A stretch of DNA of 64,000 nucleotides from an uncultured Clostridia bacterium (GCA_944363645.1 CALVUR010000001.1:1-64000); one strand, 5' to 3'. Shown: positions 46,324 to 55,521, numbered from the stretch's first letter. Program-made: numbers and translations. The notes: generated from the letters alone by a model not told the origin.

Positions 46324-47514
46324 ATGAATCCTTTTTTAAAAATCCCTTTGTGTAACGAGTGTTTATTTGGTGATTTAACAAATTTTAATACTCTTCCTCA
46401 ATATAAATTAGATAGCGATGTTACAACTAAAATCAATCTTTTATTTATATCTGCAACTTTAAATAATCTTTGCAATTATTTAAACATAGAGATTCAAAAT
46501 TGCAATAAAATCAATATCAAAAAAAGCCTTTCAAAAATACTTACCGTTTTTAATGAAAGGCTTATTATATTGAATTTAGCAAAGCCAAAAAATGAGCTTC
46601 TCATCGAGTCAATAATTTTACTTGAAGATTTACAGGTTTTGTTAGATTGTGAATTGATTTTAAGTGAGCCTATTAAAAGTCAAAAAAATCTTTTCACTTA
46701 TTTCGCACTTTGCGATTTAGATCATTTGTATAGATTTTCAAATTTACTAAAAATCACACACAACAAATTAGCAGAAAATTTAATAAATTATAACTGTGAA
46801 ATTACGCCCGGAATACCCACCTATTTACAACATTTGCATCCATATGAAAAAGTAAGACAATTTGATAAACGCCTTAAAAATTTATCAAACCTTAATTTGT
46901 TTTTACTTTCAAGTGTAAAAGATTATGCCATTAGTTATTATAAAAATATTGTTAGTATATTGCCTAACAGTCTATCTTGTCAATTAACGCAAGAAATCAC
47001 TTTGGTTAAACAATCACAGCAAACCTTATTAAACGGCAAATATTTGTCAAATAATGGGCTTACAAATGCCCTTTATTACACCTATTATACATGCTATGCC
47101 GTATGGTCAATTTATCTATTTGAAAAAGATAAAGAATTTAAATGTTTTTACTCAAAACTTTTTGATGAAGTTGCGACAACGCTAAGGATGATTGCTAATC
47201 TTATAGAAGAAAATCTTAACAAGAAGTGGTTTGATATTATTAAAGTTGCCGAATTCCCTACACCCATAAAACTTAAAGAAAATATTTATTATCTACGTAA
47301 ATTAAAACACAACAATTATATATTAACTCATTTTAATAATGAAGTTATAGCGTTAAAAAATTTGCCTTATAATGCTAATTTTTACATGTATCAAAATTTG
47401 CGTATACCAAATAAAGAATTGCTTGCAAGTAATAAAGTAATAAAAGCAAACATTTTAACTTTTAAAACCGATTATCAATATATAATTGCCCAAAACGATT
47501 TTAAAAAAGATTGA
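46324..47514 (+). CDS. Protein of unknown function, possibly a ferritin-like relative
   Basis: A 396-residue, largely helical, soluble protein that I do not firmly recognise. There is no signal peptide or membrane segment. The centre reads FALCDLDHLYRFSNLL (about 139-154), EITPGIPTYLQHLHPYEKVR near 169-188, and then a four-helix-bundle-like stretch (SVKDYAISYYKN, EITLVKQSQQTLL, YYTYYTCYAVWSIY). From memory this order resembles a family of ferritin-like proteins in anaerobic Firmicutes, but the Glu and His that would bind iron in the second helix pair are mostly replaced. AAGG lies before the ATG. The gene is single, between a divergent ykvI-like gene and a bidirectional terminator. Confidence 0.6.
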   Translation: MNPFLKIPLCNECLFGDLTNFNTLPQYKLDSDVTTKINLLFISATLNNLCNYLNIEIQNCNKINIKKSLSKILTVFNERLIILNLAKPKNELLIESIILLEDLQVLLDCELILSEPIKSQKNLFTYFALCDLDHLYRFSNLLKITHNKLAENLINYNCEITPGIPTYLQHLHPYEKVRQFDKRLKNLSNLNLFLLSSVKDYAISYYKNIVSILPNSLSCQLTQEITLVKQSQQTLLNGKYLSNNGLTNALYYTYYTCYAVWSIYLFEKDKEFKCFYSKLFDEVATTLRMIANLIEENLNKKWFDIIKVAEFPTPIKLKENIYYLRKLKHNNYILTHFNNEVIALKNLPYNANFYMYQNLRIPNKELLASNKVIKANILTFKTDYQYIIAQNDFKKD

Positions 47515-47546
47515 AAAAAGCCTTTGCAAAACGCAAAGGCTTTTTT
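47514..47546. terminator. Bidirectional terminator
   Basis: A perfect 14-bp stem (47514-47527 with 47533-47546), 5-base loop, with A and T runs. It lies between the unknown gene and the CDF gene, which converge, and uses the last base of the former's stop codon. Confidence 0.88.
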
Positions 47547-47547
47547 A

Positions 47548-48726
47548 TTAAACATATGATTTTTCCACTTTAATAACCGCATTAGTGTCTTTAAAGTTAG
47601 CGGAAACAAGTTCTTCAAGTTTTTGCTTAACTTCCAAATCGGTCAATTTAAGATCGTGAGGCACAACAGCATCAAAGATAAAGTTTGTATGACTTGGACC
47701 TTCAACCATCCTAAAATCGTGAACGGTTATTCTTTGGTCTAAAAGTTTAACAACTTTAGCAACTTCGATTCTTGCTTTTGTTACACGTTCATCGCTTGTA
47801 CAGATGGGATCTAAATGGATAATTGATACACAACCAAGTTCTTTATCGAGTTCGTCCATTGCATTATCTATTACGTCATGTAATTTATAGATATCTTCTT
47901 CGCCTGAAACTTCTGCGTGGAGTGAAATCATAAATCTACCGGGACCGTAATCGTGTACAACCAGGTCGTGAACGCCCAAAATCTCGTTATGAGATAATAC
48001 GATGCTGTAAATTTGATTTACAAGTTCCCTTTCCGGCTTTTTGCCAAGAAGGTCGCCAATAGTATCTTTTACAGCCATAATACCAGCATAAGTAATGAAG
48101 ATTGAAACGAGTGCACCGCAGTAACCGTCCAAGTTTACACCGGTAAACTTATAAATAATGGCACAAGTTAAAACGAGTGTAGTGCTGATTACATCAAGCA
48201 AACTGTCCATACCAACTGCTTTCATTGTCTGCGAATTGATCTTTTTGCCGTAGTAAACATTGTAAAAAATCATATAAATTTTTACTAAAATGGTTACAGC
48301 AATAATGATAATCGCGGTTAAGTCGTCAAACGCCGAAGCATCGGGTTTAACATTATTTATCAAATTAAGTATGGAATCACGAAGTGTTGATACACCGACA
48401 ATTACAATAATAATACCGATAACAAGTCCAGCGATATATTCAATTCTACCATGACCAAATGGTCTATCGTCAGACGCCTTTTTACCGGCAAATTTAAAGC
48501 CAAAAAGTGATAATAGCGATGAGCCAGCATCGGATAAGTTGTTGTAAGAGTCAGCCATAATTGAAATTGAACCTGTCAATAAACCTACAAGCAATTTCAA
48601 AGCGAACAAAATAACATTAAGCACAATACCCATTATGCTACAAAGCATGCCGTAAGCACGCCTTGTAACGGGGTTTTCATATTGTGTTCTATTTTTAATG
48701 AAAATTTTTGAAAGTAAATATATCAT
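47548..48726 (-). CDS. Cation diffusion facilitator transporter, probable Mn2+ exporter
   Basis: A 392-residue CDF antiporter with six transmembrane segments (about 25-220) and a long cytosolic C-terminal domain with two beta-alpha-beta-like parts. The transport site uses D59 and N63 in MADSYNNLSD of TM2 and D174 and D178 in MDSLLDVIS of TM5. Zinc CDFs have a His at the first TM5 position; an Asp there together with Asn in TM2 is the pattern of manganese CDFs such as MntE. The metal is therefore an inference from ligands. It follows pgi by 43 bp on the same strand. Confidence 0.88.
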   Translation of the reverse strand: MIYLLSKIFIKNRTQYENPVTRRAYGMLCSIMGIVLNVILFALKLLVGLLTGSISIMADSYNNLSDAGSSLLSLFGFKFAGKKASDDRPFGHGRIEYIAGLVIGIIIVIVGVSTLRDSILNLINNVKPDASAFDDLTAIIIIAVTILVKIYMIFYNVYYGKKINSQTMKAVGMDSLLDVISTTLVLTCAIIYKFTGVNLDGYCGALVSIFITYAGIMAVKDTIGDLLGKKPERELVNQIYSIVLSHNEILGVHDLVVHDYGPGRFMISLHAEVSGEEDIYKLHDVIDNAMDELDKELGCVSIIHLDPICTSDERVTKARIEVAKVVKLLDQRITVHDFRMVEGPSHTNFIFDAVVPHDLKLTDLEVKQKLEELVSANFKDTNAVIKVEKSYV

Positions 48727-48769
48727 AATTGATCACTGAATCCTTAACGCAAAATTTTGCATTAACAAA

Positions 48770-50185
48770 TTAGCAGATAAATTCTTCCTTTTTCTTCGGT
48801 GCGTTTTCAAGTTCTTGGCGTTTTTCTTCGTAACCTTTTCTGCCAAACATAGCGTAAGTTGCGTTCTTGCCTTCTTCAACGCCGGGTTGATTATATGTAT
48901 CGATACCAAGCATTTCACCAATATAAGCGGTTGCAAGTTCAAGCATAAACATAAATTGACCGAGTGTAAATTCATTTACTTCTGGCAAATAAATTGTGTT
49001 ATTTAACCTATTTTTACGGCAAAGAGCGTATTCTGTAGCCTTCATTTCGGTTGAAATAAGTTCGTTCATTGTGTGTCCGCAAAGGAAGTTTACATTGGGG
49101 AATTGTTCGCAACCGTTAGGAATAACAACTTCACTGCGATAATTGTCTACTGCAATAAATGTTACAACCTTATCAAAAGGACCTTCTGTGTAAAGTTGTA
49201 CTTGGCTGTGTTGGTCGGTAACGCCGAGTGATTTAACAGGTGTTTGACCGGTAAATGCAGGAGAGCCGTCCTTTTTAACCGCTTTACCCAAACTTTCAGC
49301 CCAAAGTTGGCAATACCAGTCTGCCATAAACCTTAAACTGTCAGCGTAAGGCATCATAACAGAGATATTTTTACCTTTATTGAATGCAATATATTGTAAA
49401 ATTGCAAATGCCATTGCTGGGTTTTTCTTATAATCTGCTGTAGCGCAAAGTTTATCCATGTAAGCAGCACCGGCAAGCATAGTTTTAATATCAATACCTA
49501 AAACTGCTGCTGGAAGTAAACCAACCGGACAAAGTTCTGAAAATCTTCCGCCTACGCTATCTGGAATATAGAAAGTTTTCAAACCTTCCTCTTTAGCGAT
49601 TTTAATCAAGTTACCGCTGTTTTCAGAAGTGGTTGCTATCATGTGATTTTTAGCATCTTTGCCAAATTTTGACTTTAACATGTCCCAAATAATTAAATAT
49701 TGTGACATTGTTTCACTTGTAGAACCGCTTTTTGTAATTACGTTGAACATTGTCTTTTCTGGTTCAATTACGTCAAATAAAGCGTTCATTCTTTCAGGGT
49801 CTACGTTATCTTCAACATAAAATTTAGGACCGCCACGCTTTTCGTCGCTTAAATCATTATAATGTAAATGTTTTAAAGCCTGGAATACAGCGATTGGACC
49901 TAAAGCACTACCGCCAATACCTAAAACAACGAAATATTTAAAGTTTTCCCTTACATTTTTAGCGGTAGCAACAATATCAGTCACCACTTCGTCTTGGTTG
50001 TAAGGAAGTTCGCTCCAACCCATCATGCCTGTGCCACGATTTTTTTGAACGGTGTCAAAAGCATCTTGACAGATTTTTGCGCTTTGATTAAGTTCTTCAA
50101 CAGTAAAGCCTTCTTTTTCACCAATAAAGTCAGCCATCATGTTGTTAAAATCAAATCTTAAACGTAATTCACTATTTTTTGCCAT
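48770..50185 (-). CDS. pgi: Glucose-6-phosphate isomerase
   Basis: Pgi interconverts glucose-6-phosphate and fructose-6-phosphate in glycolysis. The 471-residue protein has VVLGIGGSALGPIAVFQAL (about 85-103), the phosphate-binding VITKSGSTSETMSQYLI near 150-166, TTSENSGNLIKIA, DSVGGRFSELCPVGLLPAA near 210, and the C-terminal GVEEGKNATYAMFGRKG lysine segment. It is of the Gram-positive length class. GAGAGGA precedes the ATG, four bases after a TIM-barrel gene. Confidence 0.95.
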   Translation of the reverse strand: MAKNSELRLRFDFNNMMADFIGEKEGFTVEELNQSAKICQDAFDTVQKNRGTGMMGWSELPYNQDEVVTDIVATAKNVRENFKYFVVLGIGGSALGPIAVFQALKHLHYNDLSDEKRGGPKFYVEDNVDPERMNALFDVIEPEKTMFNVITKSGSTSETMSQYLIIWDMLKSKFGKDAKNHMIATTSENSGNLIKIAKEEGLKTFYIPDSVGGRFSELCPVGLLPAAVLGIDIKTMLAGAAYMDKLCATADYKKNPAMAFAILQYIAFNKGKNISVMMPYADSLRFMADWYCQLWAESLGKAVKKDGSPAFTGQTPVKSLGVTDQHSQVQLYTEGPFDKVVTFIAVDNYRSEVVIPNGCEQFPNVNFLCGHTMNELISTEMKATEYALCRKNRLNNTIYLPEVNEFTLGQFMFMLELATAYIGEMLGIDTYNQPGVEEGKNATYAMFGRKGYEEKRQELENAPKKKEEFIC

Positions 50186-50189
50186 CTAT

Positions 50190-50975
50190 TTATCCTCTCT
50201 TTACTAAATTTTTTATATATTCAAGGGATTCAACAAGTTGATCCAAAGTTTTAAAACTATCGTTGTAAACTTCAAGCAAAATTGCACCATTAAAGTTTAC
50301 ACTATTAAGTTCGCCAATAAATTTTTCAAAATCGAAAAGCCCTTTACCGGGTAAAACGATTTTGCCATCGCTATCATAATCTGATATGTGAACGGTGTTA
50401 AGCCTATCAGCCATTTCATTTAAATAGCCATGATAATCATAACCTGATAGCCTTGCTTGTTTAATATCTAAACAGGCACGTAAATCTTTTGAATATGGTT
50501 TTAAGGCTTCAAAATAACCGATGTGATTATTCATTGCCCATTCCACATTTTCAAGGTTTACTTCTACGCCGTAAGTTTTTGATAAATCGGTCAACTTGTT
50601 AAAAAAGTTTCCTGTTTCTTCATAGTTAGAAAAGTTTGCACGCTTTGTGCGTATTCTTCCGTGAAAAATATAATTTTTTGCATCAAGTATTTTTGCGCAT
50701 TTTAAAACGCCTTCAAAAATTCTGTATGCATCGTTATAAGATCTATCATTGCGGGAAAAAAGTTGTGGTTCAAAATGAGTGTTTAAAGTGTGAATTGAAT
50801 GCACCTTTACTTTACTTAATTTAGATTTAAGTAAGTTTGCGTATTCAGTAGTGTATTCGCAAAAAGACTCTAAAAAAATCTCACAAACTTCAATACCTAA
50901 ATTTTCAAAAGTTACAAGTGCTTCTTCATTATATTCCCGACCAAATAGACTTGCCGTAGAAATTCCGACATTCAT
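50190..50975 (-). CDS. Sugar phosphate isomerase/epimerase-like TIM barrel (AP endonuclease 2 fold)
   Basis: A 261-residue xylose-isomerase-like TIM barrel. It begins MNVGISTASLFGREYNEEA and has VKVHSIHTLNTHFEP near 76-90, NYIFHGRIR near 122, VEVNLENVEWAM near 156, ACLDIKQARLSG near 187 (with the metal-ligand Asp), NTVHISDYD near 212 and AILLEVYN near 241: the E-D-H-E-type metal ligands of this fold. The family covers sugar epimerases and inosose enzymes; the substrate is unknown. Adjacent pgi suggests hexose metabolism. Confidence 0.85.
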   Translation of the reverse strand: MNVGISTASLFGREYNEEALVTFENLGIEVCEIFLESFCEYTTEYANLLKSKLSKVKVHSIHTLNTHFEPQLFSRNDRSYNDAYRIFEGVLKCAKILDAKNYIFHGRIRTKRANFSNYEETGNFFNKLTDLSKTYGVEVNLENVEWAMNNHIGYFEALKPYSKDLRACLDIKQARLSGYDYHGYLNEMADRLNTVHISDYDSDGKIVLPGKGLFDFEKFIGELNSVNFNGAILLEVYNDSFKTLDQLVESLEYIKNLVKRG

Positions 50976-51048
50976 AATAAGTTTAAAAATTCCTTTTGTT
51001 ATCGTTGATTTTAAAGATTTTTACAAATTTATATTTGATATCATACTT

Positions 51049-51072
51049 TGGGCTGTCCTTTCGGACAGCCCA
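51049..51072 (-). other. GC-rich hairpin 3' of hpf
   Basis: A 10-bp perfect stem (51049-51058 with 51063-51072) closes a 4-base loop that reads GAAA, a stable GNRA tetraloop, on the minus strand. It follows the hpf stop by 36 bp but lacks a T-run downstream. It may be an mRNA 3'-end stabiliser or a terminator of unusual type. Confidence 0.55.
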
Positions 51073-51108
51073 TAAAAAATCTATGATAAATTGTTAATTA
51101 AAATTTAA

Positions 51109-51639
51109 TTAATATCTATTTACAACCGGATCAATTAAGCCGATATTGCCGTCATCACGTAAATACAAAATTTTAGTTTTTGCATTGTCTTTGTCGTAAA
51201 ATACGAAGAAGCTGTGCCCTGTCAATTCAAACTCTTCAATGGCTTCATCTAAGCTCATTGGAGTAAGTTCAAACTTTTTAGTTTTAACAAGTTTGAAGTC
51301 GTTTTCTTCTTTTTCTTCGTAAATTCTTTCTTTGGTGTAAGCACCTTGACGCAACTTAGATTCTAATTTAGAACGATATTTGTAAATTTGACGTTCAATC
51401 TTTGGAAGTACGATATCAATCGCATCATAGAAAGTATCTGCTTTTGCTTCTGCACGGATAAATGAGCCTTTGTAGTTAAATGAAACTTCCATTTTGCAAT
51501 CACGTTTTTCTTGTTTTAAGTAGATTTTGCAAACGGAATCTTCGTCAAAGTATTTATCTAAACGAGATACTTTTTTATCAATTACTTCATTAAGTTGGTC
51601 TTTAACCTGATAATTTTTTGCTACGATTTCAATTTTCAT
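51109..51639 (-). CDS. hpf: Ribosome hibernation promoting factor, long form
   Basis: Long HPF pairs 70S ribosomes into inactive 100S dimers in stationary phase or stress. The 176-residue protein has the N-terminal S30AE domain (MKIEIVAKNYQVKDQLNEVIDKKVSRLDKYF, about 1-95) and the C-terminal dimerisation domain (VKTKKFELTPMSLDEAIEEFELTGHSFFVFYD, about 118-150, then the NIGLIDP end). A strong AAAGGAG precedes the ATG. It follows clpC by 32 bp on the same strand and may be read from the mcsA promoter as well as its own. Confidence 0.96.
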   Translation of the reverse strand: MKIEIVAKNYQVKDQLNEVIDKKVSRLDKYFDEDSVCKIYLKQEKRDCKMEVSFNYKGSFIRAEAKADTFYDAIDIVLPKIERQIYKYRSKLESKLRQGAYTKERIYEEKEENDFKLVKTKKFELTPMSLDEAIEEFELTGHSFFVFYDKDNAKTKILYLRDDGNIGLIDPVVNRY

Positions 51640-51671
51640 AATAAATCTCCTTTAAAATTACTTGTTACCAA

Positions 51672-54155
51672 TCATTTGACGATAAAGTCAATCTCGCCAT
51701 CATCGTCGATTACGGTAACTGTATTGTCTGCCCTAATGTCCCCCTTAATAATCATTTCGGACAGTGGGTTTTCAACAAGACTTAAAACAGCACGCTTTAA
51801 GGGCCTTGCGCCGTATTCTTTGTCGTAACCCTTGTCAAGAATCAAGCGTTTTGCTTCAGGCGTAAATAAAAGCCTTACATCCATTGAAAGCATTCTTTTT
51901 CTTAAAGAATCGCATTGTAAATCACAAATTTTTCCGCATTCCTCTATGGTTAATTTACGGAATACAACAATTTCATCGATTCTGTTAAGAAATTCAGGGC
52001 GGAACCTTCTTTTAAGCGCTTGATGTATTCTATCCTTCAAACCGTCAACCTCTTCAGTTTTAACGTTGTCAAAACCGATTTTGGGTGCAGTTTTTACCTC
52101 GCTTGCACCTTCGTTTGATGTCATAATGATTACAGTGTTTTTAAAGTCAACAGTTCTACCCTTACTATCAGTAAGTCTACCGTCATCTAAAATCTGTAAC
52201 ATAATGTTAAAAACATCAACGTGGGCTTTTTCAATTTCGTCAAACAAGATGACCGAATATGGCTTCATTCTCACCTTGCTTGTAAGTTGACCTTCTTCGT
52301 CATAACCAACATATCCTGGTGGCGCACCGATTAGTTTTGCCACACTCGCCTTTTCCATATACTCACTCATATCAATACGAATAAGCATATTTTCATCGCC
52401 GAAAAGGGCTTCTGCAAGGGCTTTTGATAATTCGGTTTTACCAACGCCCGTTGGACCAACAAAGATGAATGAACCTATTGGTTTTTTGGGATCTTTAATA
52501 ACGGTCATTGAACGCCTTATTGCCTTTGCAACGGCATCAACTGCCTCATTTTGACCGATAACACGCTTGTGTAAAATCTCTTCAAAATTAAGTAATCGAT
52601 TGGAATCTTCTTCGGTAAGTTTTGATACGGGTACACCCGTCATTTCACTTACAACTTTAGCGATATTTTCCTGATCGATATAAGGATTTGTGTGATTTTT
52701 TCTGCGATTTTCAGAATCCCTAATTTCTTGTATTTCTTGGTTTAAAAGTTTGATTTTTTCTTCTAATTCACGACAATCTAAACCGCTTGATAAAGCGTAA
52801 TTTCTATCGCTACGGCATTTTGCCAACTGGCTTTCCTTAACGATTAGACTTTCGGGCGGTGTGTCAATCAAAATTCTTTCTTTTGACGCCGCTTGATCGA
52901 TTAAATCTATCGCTTTATCTGGTAAAAATTTGTTTGTAATATAACGCTCAGACATGGTAACTGCTGCCCTTATTGCAGAGTCTGTAATCGCAATACCATA
53001 ATGCGCTTCAAAATTATCCCTTAACCCCTTTAAAATCTCAATACAATCGTCCGGTCTTGGTGGATCAATTTGGATAAGTGAAAATCTTCTATTAAGCGCA
53101 GGGTCTTTTTCGATATATTTATTATATTCAGCAATAGTTGTCGCACCTATTACTTGCAAGTCATCACGGGCTAAACTTGGCTTTAAAATATCGCTGATGG
53201 GATAACCGCCGTAACCCGATAAAATGGTGTGAATTTCGTCGATAAATAAAATTATGTGATTTTGTTGAGCAAAACTGATTGCCGACTTAAATCTTTCTTC
53301 AAACTCACCACGGAATTTTGCGCCCGCTGCGATTGAAGATAAATCAAGTGAAAAGACAGTTCTTCCACGCAACATTTGTGGCACTTCGCCACGTGCAATT
53401 TTGGTTGCTAAACCTTCGATAATAGCAGTTTTACCAACGCCCGACTCACCGATTAACAAAGGATTAGATTTTGTGCGCCTTGAAAGCGTTTCAATTACGC
53501 TTTTAATCTCACGATCACGCCCAATTACAGGATCTAACTTATTCAGCCTTGCCAAAGCGGTAATATCTTTACCAAAAGATTTTAACTCTTCAAGTCTGGC
53601 ATCATTCTCTTCTTGATTATTATCGTTATGGGCTTCATGCACATTGTAAACTGGTGATTGCCAACTTTCAGGCTGGTATCTGGGCGGTTCTTGCTCGATA
53701 ATTGCCTGCTTTGACATTTCAATAACAAGCAATCTTACCTCTTCAATAAGTTTATCAATGTTAGGAACAATGCTTTCAACAAGCAAAAACGCCATACAAT
53801 CACGCTTTGACAAAATGGCAAGTAGCAAATGTTCTGGCGAAACATAGTCAATGCCAAGTTCACGTGCGATACCTTCTGATGCGTTTAAAACGGTTTTTGT
53901 CCTTGCTGTAAAGCCTTCCTTGGCGTAATTATAATCGATATTTTCCTTTAAGCGTGGAAAATATGTTGATGGCGTAACGCCGTACGATGCGAGTATTTGA
54001 GAGATTTTTCCGCAACCATTCAACATAGCCGCAACAATAAATTCGGTTGCAACATAAGTTACTTTATATTGAAGGGCAATTTCTTTAGCCTTTTTAAGTA
54101 TTTGTCCGTATTGAGTTGTTGCACTAATTGAAAAGCCGTTAGAGAAATTGTTCAT
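51672..54155 (-). CDS. clpC: ATP-dependent Clp protease ATP-binding subunit ClpC
   Basis: ClpC is the Hsp100 unfoldase that works with ClpP and, in Gram-positives, degrades proteins marked by McsB arginine phosphorylation. The 827-residue protein has a double Clp_N domain (about 1-145), D1 with Walker A GESGVGKTA near 215 and DEIHTIL near 283, a middle helical region with UVR-like EEKIKLLNQEIQEI near 445, D2 with Walker A GPTGVGKTE near 545 and DEIEKAH near 615, and a C-terminal D2-small domain. A GTG at 54161 is in frame, but the ATG at 54155 is the usual start and has AGGTG upstream. It follows mcsB by 10 bp. Confidence 0.97.
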   Translation of the reverse strand: MNNFSNGFSISATTQYGQILKKAKEIALQYKVTYVATEFIVAAMLNGCGKISQILASYGVTPSTYFPRLKENIDYNYAKEGFTARTKTVLNASEGIARELGIDYVSPEHLLLAILSKRDCMAFLLVESIVPNIDKLIEEVRLLVIEMSKQAIIEQEPPRYQPESWQSPVYNVHEAHNDNNQEENDARLEELKSFGKDITALARLNKLDPVIGRDREIKSVIETLSRRTKSNPLLIGESGVGKTAIIEGLATKIARGEVPQMLRGRTVFSLDLSSIAAGAKFRGEFEERFKSAISFAQQNHIILFIDEIHTILSGYGGYPISDILKPSLARDDLQVIGATTIAEYNKYIEKDPALNRRFSLIQIDPPRPDDCIEILKGLRDNFEAHYGIAITDSAIRAAVTMSERYITNKFLPDKAIDLIDQAASKERILIDTPPESLIVKESQLAKCRSDRNYALSSGLDCRELEEKIKLLNQEIQEIRDSENRRKNHTNPYIDQENIAKVVSEMTGVPVSKLTEEDSNRLLNFEEILHKRVIGQNEAVDAVAKAIRRSMTVIKDPKKPIGSFIFVGPTGVGKTELSKALAEALFGDENMLIRIDMSEYMEKASVAKLIGAPPGYVGYDEEGQLTSKVRMKPYSVILFDEIEKAHVDVFNIMLQILDDGRLTDSKGRTVDFKNTVIIMTSNEGASEVKTAPKIGFDNVKTEEVDGLKDRIHQALKRRFRPEFLNRIDEIVVFRKLTIEECGKICDLQCDSLRKRMLSMDVRLLFTPEAKRLILDKGYDKEYGARPLKRAVLSLVENPLSEMIIKGDIRADNTVTVIDDDGEIDFIVK

Positions 54156-54165
54156 AAACACCTAA

Positions 54166-55167
54166 TTAGTTAAAAACTTCTTGCGCATTGAGTTTACGTA
54201 ATGCGTCTTTTACAAAGTATGCCCTACGCTCGTCCTCTGTATCTGCAGCAATCTTATTTTCGGTAAGTTGCAAAGTATAAGGTCTTGCAGTTACAGCCAA
54301 ATCGTCTATTGCGGAACTTTGTTTACAACTGATAAGTCCTAATGCAATGCCGAGTTTTACTTGTGAAATAAGTTCACAAAATTCGTCGTATGGCAAAATG
54401 GAACAGTATTTTAAAATACCCAACGCCCTTAAACAGTTATCCTTTGTCTTAATGGGGTCATTTAAGTAATCTTGTTTTCTTAATTTATTTTCTTCTTCGC
54501 ACACATTTTTAGCAAAACTTTTTACATCCGCAATAATCTTCTTGGGATTACCAACAGTAACGGAATTACTAATTTGATAATAGTAACCTTCTGCGTAACT
54601 GCCTTCGCCAAATGCGCCACGTATGGTAATGCCCTTTGTGTACGCTAAACGTGTAAAATCGTTAATTCTATTATGCTTTGTAAGTGCCGGCAAAAACATC
54701 ATAAGTGATGCACGCATCCCTGTGCCTAAGTTTGTGGGACAAGCCGTGTAATAAAAGCCATTTGTAACTGCAAAAGTGATGTTTGCATTTAAAACCTTGT
54801 CTAAATTGGAAATGCGTGAAAAAGCAGTTTCAAAATCAAATCCTTTGACCATGCACTGTTCTCTTAAATGGTCTTCTTCGTTCATCATTACAGACAAAAG
54901 TTCGTCAGCGGAAATTGATACAGCGCCATTAGGTGATTCACGAAGATTTTTAGAGATTATATAGCGTTCGATTAAAGAGTTTTTCTCAATTTCTTTTAGG
55001 TTATTCATGTAATAAGTTTTAAACCCACTAAAATTTGACAAAATTGAGTTTACTTTTTTGATGATCACCTTTTCGTAATCAGTGCCACGGATAATCGCCG
55101 GGAAGTTGTAATTAGCAAAGTTTCTTGCCAAACGAATTCTTGTGGAAATTACAATATCAGTCATCAT
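54166..55167 (-). CDS. mcsB: Protein arginine kinase McsB
   Basis: McsB phosphorylates arginines on damaged or client proteins, marking them for ClpCP. The 333-residue protein is homologous to phosphagen kinases: STRIRLARNFANYNFP at the start, RISNLDKVLNANITFAVTNGF, and the catalytic Cys in TACPTNLGTGMRASLMMFLPAL near 145. The frame runs to 55242 inside mcsA; the ATG pair at 55167/55164 gives the conserved N-terminus and overlaps the end of mcsA. McsA is needed for its activity in Bacillus; here McsA is short. Confidence 0.95.
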   Translation of the reverse strand: MMTDIVISTRIRLARNFANYNFPAIIRGTDYEKVIIKKVNSILSNFSGFKTYYMNNLKEIEKNSLIERYIISKNLRESPNGAVSISADELLSVMMNEEDHLREQCMVKGFDFETAFSRISNLDKVLNANITFAVTNGFYYTACPTNLGTGMRASLMMFLPALTKHNRINDFTRLAYTKGITIRGAFGEGSYAEGYYYQISNSVTVGNPKKIIADVKSFAKNVCEEENKLRKQDYLNDPIKTKDNCLRALGILKYCSILPYDEFCELISQVKLGIALGLISCKQSSAIDDLAVTARPYTLQLTENKIAADTEDERRAYFVKDALRKLNAQEVFN

Positions 55168-55459
55168 CTTCACTACTTTGAACACTTTTGATAAGTGGCT
55201 CAAGCTCAGTGGCAAACTGCGTGTAACAGTGTGGACAGCCAACTATCATTGTGTTTAAAATTTGATTCAAAGTCCTTCCGCAACGGCGACAAGATTTTTG
55301 CAAATCAGCATAAAAGGTATTATAAAAACCGTTTGCATCAAGATTAAGAGCCTTTTCGTAACAAAAACTACAAACTTTGCCTTGAGTTTTATATTCGCCA
55401 AAATATCTAACGACATCTTGGGTGGCTTCTCTTTTATGACAAACGGGACAAATCATCAA
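55157..55459 (-). CDS. mcsA: McsA-like zinc protein, shortened
   Basis: McsA activates the arginine kinase McsB. This 100-residue protein has four CxxC pairs (CPVC, CSFC, CRRC, CPHC) spaced as in the N-terminal zinc region of McsA. It ends soon after with an acidic tail (SVQSSEDDD). Bacillus McsA is about 185 residues with a C-terminal UVR domain, so that half is missing here. The stop codon overlaps mcsB by about 11 bp, and no frameshift remnant of the UVR part can be seen. The ctsR gene that usually precedes mcsA is absent; galU is the neighbour. Confidence 0.88.
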   Translation of the reverse strand: MMICPVCHKREATQDVVRYFGEYKTQGKVCSFCYEKALNLDANGFYNTFYADLQKSCRRCGRTLNQILNTMIVGCPHCYTQFATELEPLIKSVQSSEDDD

Positions 55460-55493
55460 TACACCTTATAAAATTAACTATCTTACTAATTTT

Positions 55494-55521
55494 ATTATAA
55501 CAAAAATTTAAAAAATGTAAA
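55494..55521 (-). promoter_or_regulatory. Sigma-A promoter for mcsA-mcsB-clpC
   Basis: On the minus strand TTTACA (55521-55516), 16 bp, TATAAT (55499-55494). No CtsR-type GGTCAAA repeat or CIRCE is present around it. Confidence 0.7.
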
